Positions 1 to 5,061 of a DNA stretch of 5,061 nucleotides are shown piece by piece. The position numbers and the translations under genes are program-made. The notes beneath the pieces were generated by a model, which was not told the DNA's origin, did no database searches, and saw only the letters and a program-made list of their open reading frames with translations. Positions within the stretch are counted from its first letter, which is position 1, and the number at the start of each line of letters is the position of its first letter. Source of the DNA: CAINDZ01 sp964399195 (lineage in GTDB: Bacteria; Krumholzibacteriota; Krumholzibacteriia; LZORAL124-64-63); the NCBI GenBank assembly GCA_964399195.1, contig CAYNPY010000161.1, forward strand, positions 1-5,061, in the 5' to 3' direction.

Positions 1-41
1 AGCAGGCCGGCCAGGCGGGCGTCGCGCTGGGTGGGGGGCAT
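1..41 (-). CDS. Start of a leftward gene, truncated by the window edge
   Basis: An ATG on the minus strand at 41-39 opens a frame of 13 whole codons that runs off the left edge and reads MPPTQRDARLAGL. It is supported by a textbook Shine-Dalgarno sequence, AAGGAG at 53-48, six bases upstream of the ATG. The codons are GC-rich, like those of the real genes in the window. Nothing about the product can be told from 13 residues: there is no hydrophobic signal peptide core in what is visible. It is divergent from the cytolysin gene, with 161 bases between the two start codons, so the two could share a control region. The main doubt is that the frame is so short that it could be chance; the ribosome binding site is the best argument for it. 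Confidence 0.6.
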   Translation of the reverse strand, partial: MPPTQRDARLAGL

Positions 42-47
42 CGGGGG

Positions 48-53
48 CTCCTT
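48..53 (-). promoter_or_regulatory. Ribosome binding site of the truncated leftward gene
   Basis: AAGGAG on the minus strand, six bases before the ATG at 41. It is a near-perfect match to the anti-Shine-Dalgarno sequence and is what makes the edge gene credible. Confidence 0.6.
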
Positions 54-81
54 GGTGCGGGTGTTCTGGATACAGACGCAC

Positions 82-99
82 GGGGTTGCCGGGGGTTGC
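82..99. repeat. Short direct repeat GGGGTTGC, 10-bp period
   Basis: GGGGTTGC occurs at 82-89 and again at 92-99, so the copies are one helical turn apart, in the middle of the divergent intergenic region between the leftward edge gene and the cytolysin gene. The second copy runs into the 10-bp palindrome GCGCCGGCGC at 98-107. Same-face spacing would suit a dimeric regulator, but no known operator is recognised and GC-rich DNA produces such repeats by chance. Elsewhere in 42-202 I see no convincing sigma-70 promoter on either strand. Confidence 0.35.
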
Positions 100-191
100 G
101 CCGGCGCACGGCCGGCGGGCGATTTTCCCGTGCACTGTTCTCCGCGTCTTTGCGCAGGAGAGGGCGAGCACACACCCGATCCTCCAGCCAC

Positions 192-196
192 AAGGA
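192..196 (+). promoter_or_regulatory. Ribosome binding site deciding the cytolysin start
   Basis: AAGGA lies six bases before the ATG at 203. An in-frame ATG also exists at 86, but only the start at 203 puts a lipoprotein signal peptide at the N-terminus, so this site decides the start. Confidence 0.75.
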
Positions 197-202
197 CGCG
201 AC

Positions 203-274
203 ATGAAGAACCACCGCGCGATCTCCCGCGGGCTGCTGACGATGGCGGCCCTTGGCCTGACCCTGGGCGGCTGC
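203..274 (+). other. Lipoprotein signal peptide of the cytolysin homologue
   Basis: Residues 1-24: positive start (MKNHR), hydrophobic core, and lipobox L21-G22-G23-C24. Signal peptidase II cleavage before Cys24 is expected, followed by a Gly/Ser/Pro-rich linker (about 25-36). Classical Gram-positive cytolysins use an ordinary Sec signal peptide or none, so the lipid anchor is a departure from those. Confidence 0.85.
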
Positions 275-1861
275 GGCGGGTCCGACACGCCCGTCGCCCC
301 GACACCCGCCGACCTGGACGCCTTCTTCGCCACCCTGCCGGCCTGGGAGCAGTACTCGCCGCCGCTGCCGGACGCCGATGCGACGACCGGCGCACCGGTC
401 GACCAGCCGGTCGAGATCGGGGGCGAGCCCTACACCGAGACGGTCACCCCCTGCTCGATCACGCGCACGCCCGAGAAGATCGTCACCCTCAATCCCGACG
501 TGGAGGTGCTCTGGGTGGGCTCGCTGCTGCAGGGCTCGGGCTACCGCGGCGGCATCGGTTCGCTGCAGGAGCTGCCGATCCGGCAACGCGCCCCCGTCAC
601 GCTGTCGATCAGCCTGCTGACCGGCGACAACACGCGCACGGTCGCCAATCCCGACCAGGCCAGCGTCACGCAGGCGCTGGGCGAGCTGGTGCAGGCGGCC
701 GAGGACGCCGGCCACACCGCCGGCAGCGATATCTACTTCACGAAGGAAACCACCCACTCGCTGGACCAGGCCTCCATCAAGATGGGGCTGTCGGCCAGCT
801 ACATGGGCGCCTCGGTGAAGGCCAGCCTGGCCGCCGGCATGTCCAGCGAGATGCGGACGGTGACCGCCTACTTCGTGCAGAACATGTTCACGGCTTCCAT
901 GGTGCTGCCGCAGACGCCGGCGGAGGTCTTTTCGGAGGAGTTCACCGCCGGCCGCCTGGACGAGCAGGTGAGCCGGGGGCGCATGGGCCCGGACAACCCG
1001 CCGGTCTACGTGTCCAGCGTCAGTTACGGCCGCGTGCTCATCTTCACGTTCACCTCTTCGGCCCTGGAGAGCGAGATCAAGGCGACGCTCAACGCCGTCT
1101 ACAACGGCGGCCAGTTCGGCGGCGAACTCAGCGCCGAGCAGCAGTCGATCCTCGAAAACGCCCAGATCAGCGTGGTGGCCGTCGGCGGCGACGCCGAATA
1201 CGCACTGGGGCTGATCCGCACCAACGATCTCTCGGAGTACTTCCGCTCCGACACCGCGCTCACCTCGGCGCGAGCCATCTCGTACACCGTGCGCAATCTG
1301 GCCGACAACACCATCGCCAGGGTGAGCGAGACCACGCAGTACGACCTGCGCGAGTACACGCCCGTCGAAGCCGTCGCCACCGGCGCCAGCTACCGGATCC
1401 GCCTGTACCGCGTGCGCGGCGAGGCGTTCCCCCTCATCGATCCGCCGGGCCTCGTTCCGATCTGGGACGTGTTCAACGCGGAGATCTACTACACCTTCGA
1501 CATCATCGACGCCACGGGCCGGCAACTGGCGCTGGAATACGAATCGGGCCTGGGGCACCTGTACGCCGAGCGCCTGTCGGAGGGCGAGAACTTCAACCTG
1601 ATCAACACCTCCGGCGCGCCGGCCGCCTGGATCACCGTGCGCGCTCATTTCGACGGGCGCGACCAGGTGCGCATCGAGGGGAACTTCTGGGACTACGACG
1701 ACCTGGATCCCAACGATCTTCTGGCCACCTACAACCTGAGCTACCGCTGGCCGACGAATCCGCTGCCGGTGGGCACGCACCAGACCGTGCGCGGCAACGC
1801 GTACGGCGACCAGGTGCGCCTCTACTGGGAAGTGCAGAAGGTCGAGGACCTGTTCGACTGA
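203..1861 (+). CDS. Lipoprotein of the cholesterol-dependent cytolysin (thiol-activated cytolysin) superfamily
   Basis: Predicted 552-residue secreted pore-forming protein. Seen: a lysine/arginine N-terminus, a hydrophobic stretch (about 11-22) and lipobox LGGC with Cys24; residue +2 is Gly, which does not suggest inner-membrane retention. Residues about 85-385 match the core of perfringolysin-type toxins in order: an LNPD-VEVLWVGSLLQ segment (97-110), the first membrane-hairpin region (about 183-216), VTAYFVQNMF (220-229), PPVYVSSVSYGR (266-277; toxins have a VAYGR motif here), the second hairpin region (about 286-318), VVAVGGDAE with Gly328-Gly329 (324-332), and AISYTVRNLADNT (358-370). Known: in the family the Gly pair lets a core strand swing away so that beta strands of neighbouring subunits pair in the ring. 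Odd: domain 4 is not recognisable. The undecapeptide ECTGLAWEWWR and the Thr-Leu pair are absent, and residues about 386-552 hold another, probably beta-rich domain. Inferred: membrane-anchored or released toxin with a non-cholesterol receptor. The superfamily call is firm; cytolytic activity is not shown. Confidence 0.88.
   Translation: MKNHRAISRGLLTMAALGLTLGGCGGSDTPVAPTPADLDAFFATLPAWEQYSPPLPDADATTGAPVDQPVEIGGEPYTETVTPCSITRTPEKIVTLNPDVEVLWVGSLLQGSGYRGGIGSLQELPIRQRAPVTLSISLLTGDNTRTVANPDQASVTQALGELVQAAEDAGHTAGSDIYFTKETTHSLDQASIKMGLSASYMGASVKASLAAGMSSEMRTVTAYFVQNMFTASMVLPQTPAEVFSEEFTAGRLDEQVSRGRMGPDNPPVYVSSVSYGRVLIFTFTSSALESEIKATLNAVYNGGQFGGELSAEQQSILENAQISVVAVGGDAEYALGLIRTNDLSEYFRSDTALTSARAISYTVRNLADNTIARVSETTQYDLREYTPVEAVATGASYRIRLYRVRGEAFPLIDPPGLVPIWDVFNAEIYYTFDIIDATGRQLALEYESGLGHLYAERLSEGENFNLINTSGAPAAWITVRAHFDGRDQVRIEGNFWDYDDLDPNDLLATYNLSYRWPTNPLPVGTHQTVRGNAYGDQVRLYWEVQKVEDLFD
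1361..1858 (+). other. Unrecognised C-terminal region replacing cytolysin domain 4
   Basis: Residues about 387-552 (166 residues; classical domain 4 is about 110). The strand pattern alternates hydrophobic and polar residues (AEIYYTFDIIDATGR, then WITVRAHF, then NLSYRW, ending QVRLYWEVQKV), which suggests a beta sandwich. An acidic loop at 497-505 holds Asp497, Asp499, Asp500, Asp502 and Asp505 and could bind calcium in the manner of a C2-like domain; this is inference. No cysteine lies in this region, so the undecapeptide cysteine is truly missing. Likely function: membrane or receptor recognition. Confidence 0.5.
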
Positions 1862-1868
1862 CGCGCGT

Positions 1869-4334
1869 CTACTGGGCGTCCCCCGCCGCGCGGGCCCGCC
1901 AGTCCGCGGCGAGGGACGCCTTTCCCCACTTCTCGTAGAGCCTGGCGAGCGATTGGGCGGCGGTCCGCGCCTGGCCGGCGTCCGGACCGAGCGCCGCGTC
2001 GAGGATCCGCCAGGCGTCCAGCAGTTCCTTCTCGGCGTCGGCATGGCGGCCCTGTTCCGTCAGCACCGAACCCAGGCCGGCGCGGGCGGTGCCGGTGCGC
2101 CAGGCCTCGGGGCCCAGCGCGCGCTCGAAGACGGGGATCGCCTCCCGCAGCAGCGCCGCGGCCTGGTCCAGCCGCCCCTGCGCGCGCAGCACGCCGGCCA
2201 GGTTGACGCGCGCCAGCGCCGTCTGCGGATGTTCCTGACCGTAGAGCACGGCCGCGTCGCGCAGCGCTTCACCGAGGGTGCTCTCGGCTGCAGCCTGCCG
2301 CCCCAGCCCGAGCTGCGCGAAGCCGAGGTTGTTGAGCGCCGTCTGCACGGCCGGGCTGGGCTGGCCGTGGAAGCGCCGGCGCAACGCCAGGGATTCGCGG
2401 TGCAGCGGGATGGCCTCGTCGAACCGCTTCGCGTCCGCAAGCAGGCTGCCCAGGTTGTTGAGCGAGACGGCCAGTTCGGCGCCGTCCTCTTCGCCCAGGA
2501 CCCGCCGGTCGACGGACACGGCTTCGCGCAGGTGGCGCTCGGCCTCGTCGAGGCGTCCCATGTCGGCATAGGTGTTGCCCACGTTGCCCAGGGCCGCGCT
2601 GTACCGGGCCGTGAGCTTGCCGGACGTTCGCTCGCGGATCGCCAGGATCTCCAGCGCCACCTGGAGCGACGATTCCAGATCGCCCTGCTCCCAGTGCGCG
2701 CGGCCGATCTCGTCCAGCAGGTCGACGATGCGCTCGTCCGTCACCTCGAGCCGGCGCTGCCGGATGGCCAGCGCGCGCTCGAGAAATTGCAGCGCCAGCC
2801 CGTAGTCTCCCAGGCGCGAGTACGTGACACCGATGGTGTAGCAGAGCGAGGCCTCGACGGCCGGCGAGCCGGCGACGGCGGTCTGTTCGGACATCTGCGT
2901 CGCCGCCGCCTCCAGCATCTCGCGCACGGTCACCTCGCGTCCGCGCGCCTTGTCCGGCTGGACCGAGCCGAGCATGTCGGTGAGGAATTCGTTGATGGCC
3001 CCGGTCGTGGCCACTTCGGCCTCGGCGCGCCGTTGCGCGTGCGTGGCCCTGACCAGTCCGGTCACCGCCAGCGCGGCGCCCGCCAGCACGGCGACGGCGA
3101 CGGCCGCCGCAGCCGTCACGCCCACGCGATGGCGCCGGACGAACTTCGCGGCGCGGTAGCGCGCGCTGGGCGGGCCGGCGTCCACCGGCAGATGGTTCAG
3201 GACGTGGTCGATCTCCGCGCCCAGGTCGTGGGCCGACTGGTAGCGCCGCGCCGGGTCCTTCTCGAGCGCCTTCATCGCCACCCAGTCCAGTTCGCCGCGC
3301 AGGTGGCGCTCCAGCGCGCGCGGGGTCACGCCGCGCGCGGCGGCGATCTCCGCCCGCGATTCGGGCGGCTCGGCGGCCAGGCGCCGGCTGGGCCGCGGCG
3401 GGTCATCCTCGAGCAGGCGCCGTCGCAGCTCCAGCAGCGACGCCGCCCCGGGAGCCGCGGGCTCGAAGGGCAGGCGGCCGCAGACCAGTTCGTAAAGCAG
3501 CACGCCCAGCGAGTAGATGTCGGCGCGGATGTCCACCTGCGCCGGGTCCAGCGCCGCCTGCTCGGGGCTCATGTAGTCGAGCGTGCCCACGAGCACGCCC
3601 GCCTCCGTCAGCAGGGAGCGCTCTTCGGCCAGCTTGGCGATGCCGAAGTCGATGACCTTGGGCACGGGGCGCCCGTCGAACTCGGTCACCAGCACGTTGG
3701 AGGGCTTCAGATCGCGGTGGATGATGCCGCGCTGGTGGGCGTGGCCCACGCCGTCGCACACCTGCCGGAAGAGGCGCAGCCGCGCCTCGACCGGCAGCTG
3801 CTGCTCGTCGCAGTGGCGCGTCAGCGAGCGCCCGTGCACCAGCTCCATGGCCAGGAAGGGCCGGCCGTCCTGCGCGCGGCCGGCGTCGTGCACGCGCGCG
3901 ACATTGGGGTGGTCCATGGCCGCCAGCGCCTGGCTCTCCACGGCGAAGCGCGCCGCCGCGACGGGATTGCCCGGGTCGAAGCGGATGAGCTTGAGCGCCA
4001 CCTCGCGCGTGAGCGGCGCGGTCTGCCGCGCCCGGTAGACGGTGCCCATGCCGCCCTGGCCGAGCACGCCCGTGATGCGGTACGGCCCCACCGCCTCCGG
4101 CAGTTCGTCCGTGCCGCCGCCGGCGCGCGCGGCCTCGCGCCCGACGCGGGCCGCCACGTCGTCGGTGAAGCCGGGCGGGGTGGCGGGCGCCGCGGCCAGC
4201 AGCGACGCCGCCTCGCGCCGGAGTTCCGCATCGCCCGCGCAGCGTTCGTCCAGGAAGGCGTCGCGCTCGGCGGCCGGCTGGTCCAGCGCCGCGGCGACGA
4301 TCCCCTTCAGGCGCTGGAACCCGGCGGCGTCCAC
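1869..4334 (-). CDS. Membrane-anchored Ser/Thr protein kinase with C-terminal TPR array
   Basis: 821 residues. Order: an N-terminal helical module common in this family (about 1-50); kinase domain (about 84-380); a basic stretch (RYRAAKFVRRHR, 392-403); one transmembrane helix (about 404-428); TPR repeats (about 490-815) at 42-residue spacing. All catalytic motifs are intact: GQGGMG loop (92-97), VALK with Lys115, HRDLKPSN with Asp208 and Asn213, DFG at 229-231, and SPEQ (256-259). The Arg before Asp208 makes it an RD kinase, so activation-loop phosphorylation is likely (Thr243, Thr251 are candidates). The positive charges before the helix predict a cytoplasmic kinase and TPRs outside the membrane, suited to sensing or protein binding. 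It starts with GTG at 4334, three bases after the sigma factor stop, with AGGA at 4345-4342 as ribosome binding site, so translation is probably coupled. Inferred substrate: the neighbouring sigma factor. Kinase identity is very sure; signal and partners are unknown. Confidence 0.95.
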   Translation of the reverse strand: MDAAGFQRLKGIVAAALDQPAAERDAFLDERCAGDAELRREAASLLAAAPATPPGFTDDVAARVGREAARAGGGTDELPEAVGPYRITGVLGQGGMGTVYRARQTAPLTREVALKLIRFDPGNPVAAARFAVESQALAAMDHPNVARVHDAGRAQDGRPFLAMELVHGRSLTRHCDEQQLPVEARLRLFRQVCDGVGHAHQRGIIHRDLKPSNVLVTEFDGRPVPKVIDFGIAKLAEERSLLTEAGVLVGTLDYMSPEQAALDPAQVDIRADIYSLGVLLYELVCGRLPFEPAAPGAASLLELRRRLLEDDPPRPSRRLAAEPPESRAEIAAARGVTPRALERHLRGELDWVAMKALEKDPARRYQSAHDLGAEIDHVLNHLPVDAGPPSARYRAAKFVRRHRVGVTAAAAVAVAVLAGAALAVTGLVRATHAQRRAEAEVATTGAINEFLTDMLGSVQPDKARGREVTVREMLEAAATQMSEQTAVAGSPAVEASLCYTIGVTYSRLGDYGLALQFLERALAIRQRRLEVTDERIVDLLDEIGRAHWEQGDLESSLQVALEILAIRERTSGKLTARYSAALGNVGNTYADMGRLDEAERHLREAVSVDRRVLGEEDGAELAVSLNNLGSLLADAKRFDEAIPLHRESLALRRRFHGQPSPAVQTALNNLGFAQLGLGRQAAAESTLGEALRDAAVLYGQEHPQTALARVNLAGVLRAQGRLDQAAALLREAIPVFERALGPEAWRTGTARAGLGSVLTEQGRHADAEKELLDAWRILDAALGPDAGQARTAAQSLARLYEKWGKASLAADWRARAAGDAQ
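1874..1923 (+). terminator. Probable intrinsic terminator of the cytolysin gene, inside the opposing kinase gene
   Basis: GGCGTCCC (1875-1882) pairs perfectly with GGGACGCC (1913-1920). After one C/A mismatch (1883/1912), CGCCGCG (1884-1890) pairs with CGCGGCG (1905-1911). This gives 15 Watson-Crick pairs, nearly all G-C, closing a 14-base loop, followed on the plus strand by TTT and then CCCC. It starts 13 bases after the cytolysin stop codon. Read on the minus strand there is no T-run after the hairpin, so the direction favours the cytolysin. The short T-run is weak by E. coli rules. The same bases encode part of the last residues of the kinase. Confidence 0.55.
1893..2864 (-). repeat. TPR array encoded in the kinase C-terminus
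   Basis: Residues about 491-814 contain about seven helix-turn-helix units at regular 42-residue steps, beginning near 493, 535, 578, 620, 662, 704 and 746, with a weaker partial unit near 788. Each has the pattern N/A-LG-x-GR-x-x-A-x-x-x-x-x-EAL, for example NTYADMGRLDEAERHLREAV. The 42-residue step with long second helices resembles kinesin-light-chain-type TPRs (TPR_10/TPR_12 models). The copies are diverged, so this is an old repeat and not a recent expansion. Confidence 0.85.
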
Positions 4335-4337
4335 GGC

Positions 4338-4901
4338 TCAGTCCTGCGCCAGCTCGCGGGCGAGCCACAGGCGCGCCACCGACCAGTCCTTGGCGGCCTT
4401 GCGGCGCGAGACGCCCAGCGCGCGGGCCGCGTCGTCCAGCGTCAGGCCGGTGAAGAAGCGCACCTCGACCAGGCGCGCCAGATCGGGGTCCAGGGCGGCC
4501 AGGCGTTCAAGCGCATCGTGCAGGTCGAGGATCGCGACGGTGTCCTCACCGTCCGGCAGCAGATCCGTCTGCAGCGTGACCTGCCGCAGGTCGCCTCCCC
4601 GCTTGGCGGCCCGCCGGCGCCTGGCATGGTCGACCAGCACCTGCCGCATCGAGCGCGCGGCGATGCCGAAGAAGCGCGCCCGGCAGCGCCAATCGACATC
4701 CTCCCCGCCGGCCAGCCGCAGCCAGGCCTCGTGCACCAGCGCCGTGGGCTGCAGCGTGTGCCCGGACGGTTCGCGCCGCATGTACGCGGCCGCCAGCACG
4801 CGCAGCTCCCCGTAGACCAGGCCGAGCAGCTCCTCGGCCTGCGCCGGGGCGGCCAGGTCCAGCGACTGCAGCAGCAGGGTCATCGTGCGTGGCGCTTCCA
4901 T
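4338..4901 (-). CDS. ECF-type RNA polymerase sigma factor, kinase-associated Sigma70_ECF family
   Basis: 187 residues, a normal length for the family. Region 2 spans about 21-100 (ELLGLVYGELRVLAAAYMRR, TALVHEAWLRLAGG, RFFGIAARSMRQVLVDHARRRR). Region 4 spans about 128-185, with helix-turn-helix LTLDDAARALGVSRRKAAKDW (153-173) for -35 recognition. The start at 4901 is chosen because GGAGGTG (4913-4907) stands just upstream; an in-frame ATG at 4928 lacks such a site, and ATG at 4883 would trim six residues without a site. No anti-sigma gene follows; the next gene is a Ser/Thr kinase. Odd: where ordinary ECF factors have an acidic DAED-like motif before LVQE, this protein has QPTALVHE, with Thr53. 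This resembles ECF43-type factors, in which phosphorylation of a threonine supplies the missing negative charge (known for Vibrio parahaemolyticus EcfP and kinase PpkT2). Target promoters are not identifiable here. Confidence 0.93.
   Translation of the reverse strand: MEAPRTMTLLLQSLDLAAPAQAEELLGLVYGELRVLAAAYMRREPSGHTLQPTALVHEAWLRLAGGEDVDWRCRARFFGIAARSMRQVLVDHARRRRAAKRGGDLRQVTLQTDLLPDGEDTVAILDLHDALERLAALDPDLARLVEVRFFTGLTLDDAARALGVSRRKAAKDWSVARLWLARELAQD
4342..4345 (-). promoter_or_regulatory. Kinase ribosome binding site inside the sigma gene
   Basis: AGGA on the minus strand, seven bases before the GTG start at 4334 and just before the sigma stop codon (4340-4338). It supports the GTG start and suggests that ribosomes ending the sigma gene restart on the kinase. 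Confidence 0.6.
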
Positions 4902-5024
4902 CGGGGCACCTCCGGGGAGCTGCGGCATGGGGACATGGGGATGGTAGCATGGCTGGGTGAAAGCGGTGGCAAATTGTCCGCTTTGGTCGGCCCGGTGTCC
5001 GTGGCGCCCCGGCGCAACACCCCC
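4902..5024 (-). other. Leader and control region of the sigma-kinase operon
   Basis: Non-coding by my reading. CATGGGGA occurs twice in tandem (4926-4941, plus-strand sense), a minor repeat. A weak promoter-like pair on the minus strand, TTGCCA (4972-4967) and TACCAT (4946-4941, preceded by TGC), has a 20-base spacer, too long for a confident sigma-70 promoter. No ECF-type -35/-10 pair pointing to autoregulation is convincing. Confidence 0.3.
4907..4913 (-). promoter_or_regulatory. Ribosome binding site of the sigma factor gene
   Basis: GGAGGTG on the minus strand, an excellent match with good spacing to the ATG at 4901. It rules in this start over the in-frame ATG at 4928, which lies upstream of it. 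Confidence 0.8.
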
Positions 5025-5054
5025 TTGACAACTGATCCCATCTGTATATATTAT
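5025..5054 (+). promoter_or_regulatory. Strong sigma-70-type promoter reading rightward out of the window
   Basis: The -35 box TTGACA (5025-5030) matches consensus exactly. Two overlapping -10 candidates follow: TATATT (5047-5052, 16-base spacer) and TATTAT (5049-5054, 18-base spacer), each five of six to consensus. The stretch is strikingly AT-rich against its surroundings. It points away from the sigma-kinase operon, so it should drive a gene beyond the right edge. Confidence 0.7.
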
Positions 5055-5061
5055 CTATACA
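5043..5061. promoter_or_regulatory. Palindrome TGTATA-N7-TATACA overlapping the -10 box; possible operator
   Basis: Perfect 6-bp inverted arms (5043-5048 and 5056-5061) flank seven bases. The palindrome covers the -10 region of the rightward promoter, where a bound dimeric repressor would block RNA polymerase. It ends exactly at the window edge, so the arms may continue. It is not a LexA-type CTG-N10-CAG site. The regulator is unknown. Confidence 0.45.

Noticed and set aside
86..202. In-frame upstream extension of the cytolysin from the ATG at 86
   Set aside because: It would bury the lipobox signal peptide about 60 residues inside the protein; the ATG at 203 has a ribosome binding site and gives a proper lipoprotein signal.
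31..1938. A 635-codon open frame on the plus strand overlapping the cytolysin gene in another frame
   Set aside because: It is rich in Arg, Gly, Ala and Pro, the usual product of an out-of-frame reading of GC-rich DNA. It has no recognisable domain, and the frame of the cytolysin has clear homology.
3403..4368. A 321-codon minus-strand frame overlapping the kinase N-terminus
   Set aside because: Arg/Gly/Ala-rich out-of-frame reading; the kinase frame contains every catalytic motif.
4042..4815. A 257-codon plus-strand frame opposite the sigma and kinase genes
   Set aside because: Antisense shadow of conserved genes. Its translation is low-complexity Ser/Arg/Ala with no motif, and no ribosome binding site was recognised.
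4902..4928. Sigma factor starting at the in-frame ATG at 4928
   Set aside because: The strong GGAGGTG site lies between this ATG and 4901, so 4901 is the natural start; the nine extra residues add no conserved sequence.
4941..4972. Sigma-70 promoter for the sigma-kinase operon (TTGCCA and TACCAT, minus strand)
   Set aside because: The 20-base spacer is too long and both boxes deviate from consensus; noted only in the leader description.
5042..5061. LexA (SOS) box, suggested by CTGTATATAT
   Set aside because: The required CTG-N10-CAG symmetry is absent: CTA stands where CAG is needed.
1..5061. CRISPR array, tRNA, rRNA, insertion sequence or transposase
   Set aside because: No spaced identical repeats, no tRNA- or rRNA-like sequence, no transposase motifs and no terminal inverted repeats were seen.

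Overview
The window is GC-rich, tightly packed DNA, probably from a Gram-negative-type bacterium outside the well-studied groups. Two things suggest this. One is an ECF sigma factor of the Sigma70_ECF (PF07638) type directly followed by a TPR-bearing Ser/Thr kinase, a pair that recurs in Planctomycetota, Acidobacteriota, Gemmatimonadota and Krumholzibacteriota-like lineages. The other is a lipoprotein form of a pore-forming cytolysin. I cannot fix the phylum from the sequence alone.

Layout from left to right: (1) the first 41 bases hold the start of a leftward gene cut by the window edge, with a good ribosome binding site. (2) A 161-base divergent intergenic region carries a GGGGTTGC direct repeat with 10-bp period. 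(3) Bases 203-1861, plus strand, encode a 552-residue lipoprotein of the cholesterol-dependent cytolysin (thiol-activated cytolysin) superfamily. Its pore-forming core is recognisable, but the classical cholesterol-binding domain 4, with its undecapeptide, is not; an unrecognised C-terminal region takes its place. (4) A strong GC-rich hairpin followed by TTT sits just after its stop codon, inside the 3' end of the opposing gene. (5) Bases 1869-4334, minus strand, encode an 821-residue transmembrane Ser/Thr protein kinase with about seven TPR units. (6) Bases 4338-4901, minus strand, encode a 187-residue ECF sigma factor. (7) The last 160 bases are a divergent intergenic region. It ends in a near-consensus sigma-70 promoter reading rightward out of the window, and a TGTATA-N7-TATACA palindrome overlaps its -10 region.

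How the parts may work together: sigma and kinase form a two-gene operon (3 bases between stop and start) and probably a signalling module. The sigma has Thr at the place in region 2.2 where ordinary ECF factors carry an acidic motif, as in sigma factors activated by threonine phosphorylation, so the kinase could be the direct activator of its neighbour. The cytolysin gene converges on this operon with only 7 bases between stop codons. Whether the sigma/kinase pair controls the cytolysin cannot be seen here. The most unusual item is the cytolysin-type lipoprotein with a replaced C-terminal domain.
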